Assembly: GCA_025455765.1 (NCBI GenBank)
Contig: JALOLX010000003.1
Location: 1-22,748, forward strand
DNA from: Flavobacteriales bacterium
Lineage (GTDB): Bacteria > Bacteroidota > Bacteroidia > Flavobacteriales_F > PHOS-HE28
Length of the DNA stretch: 22,748 bases
Direction: 5' to 3'
Shown here: positions 15,464 to 22,748 of the stretch, in pieces
Position numbering within the stretch: the first letter of the stretch is position 1
Layout: every line of letters begins with the position of its first letter
The notes under the pieces: generated by a model
The model's database searches: none
Seen by the model: only the letters and a program-made list of their open reading frames with translations
Told to the model about the DNA's origin: nothing
Position numbers and translations under genes: made by a program

Positions 15464-15829
15464 ATGGAACGGCCAGCCCTCACGGTCGATCACCTGCCCC
15501 AGCTCATCGGCCAGTTCTATGAGCGGCTGTTGGCAGACCCCATCATGGCTCCGTACTTCGCTGGCATCGATCTAAGCACGCATGTACCGCACATCGCACG
15601 CTTCTGGGCCATGGCGCTCTTCGGAACACCCGGCTACCACGGCGATGTCATGTCGGTGCATGTGCAGTTGAACGCCCGGCTTCCGTTGCAAGCAGCAACG
15701 TTCGAGCGTTGGCTTGCGCATTTCGACGCCACGTTGGATGCGGCACACAGCGGTCCCAAAGTGGAGGAGGCGAAGCAGCGTGCGCGTACCATTGCTGCGG
15801 TGATGCAGCATCGGATGGTGGACCGTTGA
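15464..15829 (+). CDS. Group III truncated haemoglobin
   Basis: 121 residues from ATG 15464. The sequence fits group III truncated globins: FYERLLADPIMAPYF near the B helix, HVPHIARFWAMALFGTPGYHGDVM, then His66 in SVHVQL as the likely proximal haem ligand, and Trp83 in FERWLAHF as the conserved G8 tryptophan. These small cytoplasmic haem proteins bind O2, NO or similar ligands; the physiological role in Bacteroidota is mostly unknown. An in-frame GTG at 15434 would add 10 residues. ATG is preferred because it gives the usual N-terminal length. It lies 45 bases after trkA and could be read through from it. Its stop directly abuts the stop of the convergent hydrolase gene, forming TGATCA. Confidence 0.85.
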   Translation: MERPALTVDHLPQLIGQFYERLLADPIMAPYFAGIDLSTHVPHIARFWAMALFGTPGYHGDVMSVHVQLNARLPLQAATFERWLAHFDATLDAAHSGPKVEEAKQRARTIAAVMQHRMVDR

Positions 15830-16819
15830 TCAGCGGGCGGGCTTGCGCAGCAGCACCTGCTGTCCCGCTTCGAGTCGGGCATCACGCTCCAGACCATTGT
15901 AGCGCACCAGCTTATCCAACTTCACGCCATACTGCTGGCTCACCCCCCACAACGATTCACCTTCCTTGGCCACGTGAACGGCGGCGCTCTTGGAGGAGGC
16001 GCGTTTGGGTTGGATGTACACGCGCTGTCCTTCGCTCAACGGTGCATTGCGGTCCGCGTCGTTCCAGCGAGCCAGCAGGCCGTAGGTCATCTCCAGGTCA
16101 TCGGCGATGCTGCGGTACGTATCGCCTGCCTTGGCCCGCACGAATTTGATGCGCCCCTCGAACAGGTCCACCGGGCGGCCACCACCAATGGTGATGGTCT
16201 CCGATGCACTGGTACGGCCTCGACCGGCCGAGCGCTGACCAGAAGGTGCAGGAGGCGACGGCTTGGTGCTGGCGTAGTTCACGTCCACGCCGCGGTCCAG
16301 CTCATGCAGGCGGTACCGTTCAATGAGGGCGATGAGCTTTTGCGGGTAGGCCGGATCAGTGGCATAGCCCGCCTTCTTCAGCCCTTTGGCCCAGCCTTCG
16401 TAGTCGGTCGGCTTCAGTTCGAACAACGCGGCATAGCGCGGCTTCTGCAGGAACTTGGCGTGGTCCTCGTAGCTCTGGGCCGCGTCCTTGTACTTGCGGA
16501 AGCAGTCGTTCTTCTTGTCGTCGTCGTGGTAGCTCTTCCCGCCCGTCCAGTCCGGGGTACACTTGATGCCGAAGTGATTGTTCGCCTCGCGGGCGAGCTT
16601 GCTGTTGCCGTTGCCACTTTCCAACAGGCCCTGGGCCAAGGTGATGGACGCCGGGATGCCATGCTCCTTCATCTTGCGCACCGCCACGGCTTTCCACTGC
16701 TCGATGTATGCTTCGGCCGTCAGGCGGTCGCCATCAGGTTGGCCCGGCAGGGGAGCCGCCGAGGTGAACAACAGCACCAAGGAGGTAAGGAGCAACAGAC
16801 GGGAACGGACGGAACGCAT
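15830..16819 (-). CDS. Secreted glucosaminidase (GH73-type) with two LysM domains
   Basis: 329 residues. A signal peptide covers about 1-26 (RSRLLLLTSLVLLFTSAAPLPG). The mannosyl-glycoprotein endo-beta-N-acetylglucosaminidase domain (about 38-175) has SITLAQGLLESGNGNSKLA with Glu67 as the probable catalytic acid, then ANNHFGIKC and YEDHAKFL. A Pro/Ser-rich linker (about 183-215) leads to two LysM repeats at about 226-270 and 281-325, both with the usual GxxYxxIA/GxSLWxVS and final hydrophobic strand. The enzyme should cut peptidoglycan glycan strands in the periplasm, with LysM domains holding it to the wall, for growth, division or secretion-complex insertion. ATG 16819 is well placed in front of the signal peptide. 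It stands alone on the minus strand. Confidence 0.93.
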   Translation of the reverse strand: MRSVRSRLLLLTSLVLLFTSAAPLPGQPDGDRLTAEAYIEQWKAVAVRKMKEHGIPASITLAQGLLESGNGNSKLAREANNHFGIKCTPDWTGGKSYHDDDKKNDCFRKYKDAAQSYEDHAKFLQKPRYAALFELKPTDYEGWAKGLKKAGYATDPAYPQKLIALIERYRLHELDRGVDVNYASTKPSPPAPSGQRSAGRGRTSASETITIGGGRPVDLFEGRIKFVRAKAGDTYRSIADDLEMTYGLLARWNDADRNAPLSEGQRVYIQPKRASSKSAAVHVAKEGESLWGVSQQYGVKLDKLVRYNGLERDARLEAGQQVLLRKPAR

Positions 16820-16844
16820 GACGCGGGCGTTGATGCTTGAACGG

Positions 16845-16852
16845 CGAAGCTA
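16845..16852 (-). promoter_or_regulatory. Weak -7-like element TAGCTTCG before the glucosaminidase
   Basis: Read on the minus strand, TAGCTTCG has one mismatch to TAnnTTTG and ends 25 bases before the ATG at 16819. It is the only promoter candidate I see in the divergent 16820-16995 gap. Weak. Confidence 0.25.
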
Positions 16853-17010
16853 CCCGTCACCGTATCGGACGCTACAGGGCCGGGCCGAAGTACCATCGAC
16901 AGACCATTGTGGAAATTCCATGCCGATCTTCGTTCGCACGCCCCTGAGAATGTGGGAACTATGCCGTCCGAACCATCTGTCAAGTTGAGCGTTCTATGGA
17001 TGCGATGGCT

Positions 17011-17211
17011 ATGGACAGCAACGAACAGCGTGAGCGCACGGAACGCTTGCGGAGGCTCGGCTTGGAGGAGGGAGACTATTACTACTCCCCCGAGGGCTAC
17101 CTCGTCTTTACGGAGCAGTACCACATCAAGCGGGGGTATTGTTGCCAGAGCGGGTGCCGTCATTGTCCCTTCGGTTTCCATGACAAGGCTGGCAAGGGCA
17201 GCAAAGGCTGA
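17011..17211 (+). CDS. Small four-cysteine protein, DUF5522-like
   Basis: 66 residues from ATG 17011; in-frame ATGs at 17005 and 16996 are also possible. The N-terminal third is charged (RERTERLRRLGLEEGDYYY). The core is SPEGYLVFTEQYHIKRGYCC followed by QSGCRHCPFGF. The CC-x3-C-x2-C cluster followed by Pro-Phe/Tyr is the hallmark of the DUF5522 family, found widely in Bacteroidota. Four closely spaced cysteines suggest metal binding (Zn or Fe-S), but no function is known to me. There is no signal peptide, so it should be cytoplasmic. It lies 17 bases before the DoxX-like gene and may share a transcript with it. Confidence 0.8.
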   Translation: MDSNEQRERTERLRRLGLEEGDYYYSPEGYLVFTEQYHIKRGYCCQSGCRHCPFGFHDKAGKGSKG

Positions 17212-17228
17212 AGAGGGCCCATCCGCGC

Positions 17229-17633
17229 ATGCCCAGGTCCAGCCTACAACACGTGCTGCGCATCGTACTCGGGGTGGCCATGTTCCTGGCGGGTATCGGT
17301 CACTTGACCTTCCAACGGATGGAGTTCCAGGCACAGGTCCCGAACTGGGTGCCGTTCGATAAGGACCTGGTGGTGGTGCTTTCGGGCGTGGTGGAGGTGC
17401 TTTTCGGTGCGGTCTTGCTGCTGCTGAAGCGGTTCCGACCTCAAGTGGGCATCCTGCTGGCGGTGTTCTTCGTGGCGATCTTCCCGGGCAATGTGGCCCA
17501 ATACCTCAATGGTACCGATGCGTTCGGGCTGAACAGCGATACGGCACGTCTGGTGCGGCTCTTCTTCCAACCTGTGCTGGTGGTGTGGGCGCTTTGGTGT
17601 ACGGGGGGATGGACGCACTTGCAGCGGCGGTAG
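17229..17633 (+). CDS. DoxX-like small membrane protein
   Basis: 134 residues with four hydrophobic helices: IVLGVAMFLAGIGHLTF (about 10-27), LVVVLSGVVEVLFGAVLLLL (about 46-65), VGILLAVFFVAIFPGNVAQYL (about 73-93) and a last one near LFFQPVLVVWALW. The GIGHL-F-x-P pattern in helix 1, the polar E-V-L-F-G in helix 2 and FPGNVAQY after helix 3 are typical of the DoxX/DoxD-like superfamily (YphA/DUF-type four-helix proteins). These are often linked to redox or thiol metabolism, but this protein's role cannot be told from sequence. It follows the DUF5522-like gene by 17 bases and is probably co-transcribed with it. Confidence 0.75.
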   Translation: MPRSSLQHVLRIVLGVAMFLAGIGHLTFQRMEFQAQVPNWVPFDKDLVVVLSGVVEVLFGAVLLLLKRFRPQVGILLAVFFVAIFPGNVAQYLNGTDAFGLNSDTARLVRLFFQPVLVVWALWCTGGWTHLQRR

Positions 17634-17738
17634 GTGGAACGGAGGCGTCCCATTCCCGGGCCTTGGCCATCCGGTGGGACCGATGATCCGCTGAACCTCC
17701 CACCCGCCCAAGTGTTGAGCAAGGTGCCCGAAGCCCCG

Positions 17739-17746
17739 TAGTTTTG
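17739..17746 (+). promoter_or_regulatory. Bacteroidota promoter: -7 TAGTTTTG, possible -33 TTG, for hutU
   Basis: TAGTTTTG matches TAnnTTTG exactly and ends 16 bases before the hutU ATG. A TTG at 17715-17717 lies 21 bases upstream and may be the -33 element. The leader would be about 10 bases. Confidence 0.55.
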
Positions 17747-17762
17747 GAGCACTACTAGCAGC

Positions 17763-19788
<2,026 letters not shown>

Positions 19789-19790
<2 letters not shown>

Positions 19791-19818
19791 ACCATTGGTC
19801 ATGGATACGTCATGGTTC
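19789..19818 (+). terminator. Possible weak hairpin after hutU
   Basis: GAACCAT (19789-19795, overlapping the stop codon) can pair with ATGGTTC (19812-19818) around 16 bases. The stem is only 7 bp and there is no T run, so this may be chance. Confidence 0.25.
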
Positions 19819-19890
19819 TCGCTCCAGGCAGCGGACGACCCTGTTCGATCGTCATTCCTCCAGTTCACCCATACGTTGAACGCGCTCCAC

Positions 19891-22293
19891 ATGAGACCAA
19901 TTCGCCTGTTGCTCACACTCCTGACGATCGCGCTGGCCTTCAGCTCGACCGCCCAGCCCTTCACCGTTCAACTGACCGGTACGGTCCCGACCTGTGCTCC
20001 CAACAGCGTTGTGGAGATCTACGAGGAACCCGGCTTGCTGCTTGATGTGGTCGCCTTGGATGGGAACTGTTCGTTCTCCTCCACCTTCGGAGTCTTCCAG
20101 CCGATCGGCACCTTGAACTTCGTGGGGAGCTGTGCCAACGGATCGCAGGCCTTCAACCTCGTGAACTTCGAGTTCGCACAGCCCGGTGATACGATCTTCC
20201 TGAACATCCCCTTGTTCTGCGGAGGTGATCAAGTGGATTGCTTGGGCGTGACCGGTGGTACGGCACTTCCGGGTCATCCGTGTGATGATGGGTCGGCGTC
20301 GACCGTGCTGGACACCTGGACCTCCGATTGCTTGTGTGCAGGGCTCGACTCAAGCCAAGTGGTGTTCGATTGCGCCGGCATACCCAACGGGCACAATCTG
20401 CCGGGCACACCATGCTTGTTGGATGACCCCACTGCGCCTTTCCCCGTAGGTCTCTGGAGTGCGGATTGCCAGTGCCTACCGGACAGCACCTTCGGCAGCT
20501 ACACGGATTGTTTGGGCGCGGTGAATGGGCCCGCTGTTTCCGGCACACCCTGTGACGATGGCAACGCCAGCACCGCGATCGACCTGTGGGATGTGAACTG
20601 CCAATGTGTGGGCTACGACTCCACTGCGGTGGTCTTCGATTGCCAGGGTGTGCCGTTCGGCGGAGCGCTTCCCGGTTCGCCGTGTTTGATCGACAGCCTA
20701 CCCTTCTTCTCCATCGGCATTTGGGACAGCAACTGCTCCTGTATCCCTGATACCACCTTCGGGGCCTTTGATTGCCTTGGCATACAAGGTGGCGGGAACC
20801 TACCTGGCACGCCCTGCTTCACGGGTATATTCGGGCTTCCGGAAGGCTTCTGGAGCAGCTCGTGTGAATGTGTGCCGGATAGCGCGCAGATCCTCTACTT
20901 CGATTGCACAGGACTACCGAACGGACCTAACGTGGCGGGTGCGAGCTGTTCGTTCACGGCGGATGGGGTCAACTTTGGTCCTGGTATCTGGAACACGGAC
21001 TGTGTGTGCATCGCCGACACCAGCGCGGGACCCTTGGATTGCGCTGGCCTACCCAATGGACCGAACCAACCCGGCACTCCCTGCTTCGACCCGACCAACC
21101 CGTTCGGCATCGGGTTCTGGGACCTGAGCTGCACCTGCATCGTAGACACCACGAACGCACCGCTCGATTGCCTGGGCATACCGGGTGGCCCGAACATGCC
21201 TGGCCTGCCGTGTAGCCTGTTGCCCGACTCGTCGAACACGGTGGTCGGTATCTGGGGAGCGGATTGCATCTGCTACGCCAACACCTTCGATTGCCTGGGT
21301 ATACCGGGTGGTGGCAACGTACCGGGCACACCCTGCCAGAGCATTGCGTTGGACGGCAGCCCGTATGAAGGCATCTGGGGCCCGGATTGTTTCTGCTACG
21401 GCGACAGCAGCACCTTCGTACTGGATTGCCTCGGTCAGCCGAACGGTCCGAACATGCCCGGTACGCAGTGCATTCCGTTCAATGAATTCCCCTTCGCGCC
21501 CATCGGTACGTGGACGCTCGATTGCCAGTGCTTGCCCGATTCATCCTACTTCTACACGGATTGCCTGGGCATCGAGAACGGCCCCAATACCATCAGCTCG
21601 GTGTGCGACACGGGCGATCCGAACGTGCTGGGTTACTGGAACAGTGATTGCGTGTGCGAGGCCTACACCATGCCACCGTGTACGGCAGGCTTCATCGTCA
21701 CACCGGGTATCATCGATACGGCGGGTGTCGACCCCATGATGCTTTGGATCTGGAACACCAGCTTCGGAGGAACGGGCGTTTACAGCTACCTGTGGGATTT
21801 CGGTGATGGCAGCACCTCCACCGACCCCTGGCCACTGCATGACTACGAAGGCACTGGCCCGTACGTGCTCTGCCTCACCATCACCGACAGCGATGGCTGT
21901 TCAGATACGTTCTGCGACACCTTGGCGGTGGACGAGAACGGTGGCTTCAATGGACTGGCGGAAGGGAACGACCGCAGCGGAGGGTTCAGCATCCAGGTGC
22001 AGGCCGGACAGCTCGCCACAAGTGTGAACGAGATCGCGGAAGTGGAGACCTTGGAGCTTTGGCCTAACCCGACATCGGACCGCATCACCCTGCGCTGGTC
22101 CGGTGATGGCGTACGTGCCACGGAGATCCTCGTCATGGACCTGGAGGGGCGTGTGGTGCTGGAACAGCGTGAAGGAGGGCAAGGCAACGGCACCTTCGAG
22201 GTGAACGTGGCACAGCTCGAAGCAGGGGCTTACGTGGTACGAATATCGGCGGAAGGGCGCATCGCCACGGCCCGGTTCATGCGGGTGTATTAG
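19891..22293 (+). CDS. T9SS-secreted surface protein with eleven four-cysteine repeats, PKD domain and sorting domain
   Basis: 800 residues. Signal peptide about 1-22 (RPIRLLLTLLTIALAFSSTAQ). An N-terminal domain (23-115) with VQLTGTVPTCAPN and several cysteines follows. Residues 116-593 are eleven tandem repeats of 37-46 residues with pattern DCxG-x(8-10)-G-x2-C ... G-x-W-x3-C-x-C-x2-D, four cysteines each. A PKD domain follows at about 605-670 (YLWDFGDGSTST). The last 80 residues are a type A T9SS sorting domain: LELWPNPTSDRITL, then EILVMDLEGRVV and LEAGAYVVRI. It should cross the inner membrane by Sec and be exported and anchored on the surface by T9SS. The repeats probably form disulphides; I recognise no enzymatic domain. 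The start is ATG 19891 rather than 19759, because only this places a signal peptide at the N-terminus. Function unknown, possibly adhesion or matrix. Confidence 0.88.
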   Translation: MRPIRLLLTLLTIALAFSSTAQPFTVQLTGTVPTCAPNSVVEIYEEPGLLLDVVALDGNCSFSSTFGVFQPIGTLNFVGSCANGSQAFNLVNFEFAQPGDTIFLNIPLFCGGDQVDCLGVTGGTALPGHPCDDGSASTVLDTWTSDCLCAGLDSSQVVFDCAGIPNGHNLPGTPCLLDDPTAPFPVGLWSADCQCLPDSTFGSYTDCLGAVNGPAVSGTPCDDGNASTAIDLWDVNCQCVGYDSTAVVFDCQGVPFGGALPGSPCLIDSLPFFSIGIWDSNCSCIPDTTFGAFDCLGIQGGGNLPGTPCFTGIFGLPEGFWSSSCECVPDSAQILYFDCTGLPNGPNVAGASCSFTADGVNFGPGIWNTDCVCIADTSAGPLDCAGLPNGPNQPGTPCFDPTNPFGIGFWDLSCTCIVDTTNAPLDCLGIPGGPNMPGLPCSLLPDSSNTVVGIWGADCICYANTFDCLGIPGGGNVPGTPCQSIALDGSPYEGIWGPDCFCYGDSSTFVLDCLGQPNGPNMPGTQCIPFNEFPFAPIGTWTLDCQCLPDSSYFYTDCLGIENGPNTISSVCDTGDPNVLGYWNSDCVCEAYTMPPCTAGFIVTPGIIDTAGVDPMMLWIWNTSFGGTGVYSYLWDFGDGSTSTDPWPLHDYEGTGPYVLCLTITDSDGCSDTFCDTLAVDENGGFNGLAEGNDRSGGFSIQVQAGQLATSVNEIAEVETLELWPNPTSDRITLRWSGDGVRATEILVMDLEGRVVLEQREGGQGNGTFEVNVAQLEAGAYVVRISAEGRIATARFMRVY
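20236..21669 (+). repeat. Eleven tandem protein-coding repeats, four Cys each
   Basis: Units begin at 20236, 20368, 20506, 20638, 20770, 20902, 21037, 21166, 21289, 21424 and 21559, each with GAT-TGC/TGT (Asp-Cys). Unit lengths are 132, 138, 132, 132, 132, 135, 129, 123, 135, 135 and 111 bases, all multiples of three. The consensus is DCLGxPNGPNxPGTPC, a variable 8-14 residue loop, then GxWxxDCxCxxD. DNA identity between units looks moderate, so the array is old or under protein-level selection. Units 1 and 3 carry a CDDGxAST loop that the others lack. Confidence 0.9.
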
Positions 22294-22315
22294 GCGTTCC
22301 GTTCCCAGTACCGGT

Positions 22316-22379
22316 TCGGGGCCGGTTCTTTTCGGGTCGAATGGACTACATTCGATGTACCGGAAGGAACCGGCCCCGA
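22316..22379 (+). terminator. Nested hairpin between the two paralogous genes
   Basis: TCGGGGCCGGTTC (22316-22328) is perfectly complementary to GAACCGGCCCCGA (22367-22379). Inside the 38-base loop a second hairpin pairs TCGAATG (22337-22343) with CATTCGA (22349-22355) around GACTA. The element begins 22 bases after the stop of the repeat protein and is probably its terminator. The two-level structure is more elaborate than the efp terminator, and no T run follows, so a mobile repeat or mRNA-stability element is possible. Confidence 0.6.
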
Positions 22380-22505
22380 TCGTTACTAGCGGCTTTGGAA
22401 TGTCTGGCGCACCCAGCGTAACGGAAAGCCACTCAGAGAACATACATTCAGGGGAAGTGCGATCAGGCCGTTTTCAGAAAAGTTCGACTTCCACCCAACC
22501 TCGCG

Positions 22506-22513
22506 CACCTTTG
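22506..22513 (+). promoter_or_regulatory. Putative -7 element CACCTTTG for the downstream paralogue
   Basis: One mismatch to TAnnTTTG and identical to the octamer before the glycosyltransferase at 8361. It lies 37 bases before the ATG at 22551. A transcript would start near 22520, just before a 10-codon mini-ORF (22522-22554). Confidence 0.4.
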
Positions 22514-22550
22514 CCCCGTGTATGCTCCTGAACGGACAACAACCACACCC

Positions 22551-22748
22551 ATGAATAGACTATTCCGCACGCTCTCACTTGGAACAGCGATGGTACTTGG
22601 CACCTTCGCCTTCGCCCAACCCGCAGGCCCTTACGACATTACGGTATCAGGCATTGTGGCCGGCTGCAACCCGAACGCCACCAGCTACGTGACCATCACC
22701 ACGCAACAAGGCACCCAGCCCGAGTTGGACATTGAGGTGCCCCTCGAT
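22551..22748 (+). CDS. Secreted protein, 5' part; probable paralogue of the upstream repeat protein (runs off window)
   Basis: 66 codons are visible, open to the window end. Residues 1-23 form a signal peptide (NRLFRTLSLGTAMVLGTFAFAQ). The mature start PYDITVSGIVAGCNPNATSYVTI resembles the N-terminal domain of the neighbouring protein (FTVQLTGTVPTCAPNSVVEIYE): both share V-x-G-x-V-x-x-C-x-P-N at the same distance from the signal peptide. It is therefore probably another T9SS surface protein of the same family, but repeats and sorting domain would lie beyond the window and are not seen. It has its own promoter-like element and is separated from the upstream gene by a strong hairpin. Confidence 0.75.
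   Translation, partial: MNRLFRTLSLGTAMVLGTFAFAQPAGPYDITVSGIVAGCNPNATSYVTITTQQGTQPELDIEVPLD

Noticed and set aside
16910..16920. TGGAAATTCCA palindrome between the glucosaminidase and the DUF5522-like gene
   Set aside because: Perfect but short, alone and not placed at a recognisable promoter. No support for an operator.
17634..17762. GTCCCA...TGGGAC inverted repeat after the DoxX-like gene as a terminator
   Set aside because: Only 6 bp with a 22-base loop and no T run; likely chance in GC-rich DNA.
20236..21669. Regular spacing of about 132 bases might suggest a CRISPR-like or satellite array
   Set aside because: Units are far too long, all multiples of three, within one reading frame and diverged at the DNA level. 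They are protein repeats.
22294..22550. Possible small RNA or tRNA in the largest gene-free stretch
   Set aside because: No cloverleaf or other known RNA fold is visible. The structure present is the nested hairpin, reported as a terminator-like element.

Overview
The window looks like chromosomal DNA of a GC-rich member of the Bacteroidota, probably in or near the Flavobacteriales. The evidence is a type IX secretion (T9SS) C-terminal sorting domain on the protein at 19891-22293, several Bacteroidota-type -7 promoter elements (TAnnTTTG and one-base variants) just upstream of start codons, almost no Shine-Dalgarno sequences, a DUF5522-type small protein, and an efp-lpxD gene pair. I see no tRNA, rRNA, CRISPR array, insertion sequence or phage gene. 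Genes are packed tightly. The longest gene-free stretch is 22294-22550 (257 bases), which holds a nested hairpin and a putative promoter; the next is 16820-16995 (176 bases), with only a weak minus-strand promoter candidate.

Layout. 1-483: 3' end of an outer-membrane beta-barrel-like protein. 569-1093: elongation factor P that appears to lack the conserved loop carrying the modified lysine. 1188-3338: lpxD (lipid A acyltransferase family) followed 3 bases later by a GAF-like/PP2C (SpoIIE/RsbU-type) phosphatase. 3319-8262, minus strand: a polysaccharide export cassette of flippase (Wzx-like), two different Wzz-like chain-length/copolymerase proteins that overlap, and an O-antigen polymerase/ligase-type protein. 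A GT4 glycosyltransferase (8361-9506) is divergent from it. 9564-12878: RNase HII and a large exported or membrane-anchored protein of unknown function with a probable C-terminal beta-propeller. 12968-15418: a TrkH/TrkA potassium uptake pair; the TrkH has an extra N-terminal membrane region. 15464-15829: group III truncated haemoglobin. 15830-16819, minus: secreted glucosaminidase with two LysM domains. 17011-17633: a small Cys-rich DUF5522 protein and a DoxX-like membrane protein. 17763-19790: long-form urocanate hydratase. 19891-22293: a T9SS-secreted protein with eleven tandem four-cysteine repeats, a PKD domain and a sorting domain. 22551-end: start of what looks like a paralogue of it.

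How the genes work together. Much of the window serves the cell envelope: lipid A acylation, polysaccharide polymerisation and flipping, peptidoglycan hydrolysis, T9SS surface display and ion uptake. The polysaccharide cassette has flipping, length-control and polymerisation functions, but no initiating sugar-phosphate transferase and no outer-membrane export protein here, so it must work with genes elsewhere. The most unusual signals are the loop-less EF-P and the four-cysteine repeat protein with its adjacent paralogue. I found no clear new multi-gene defence or mobile system.
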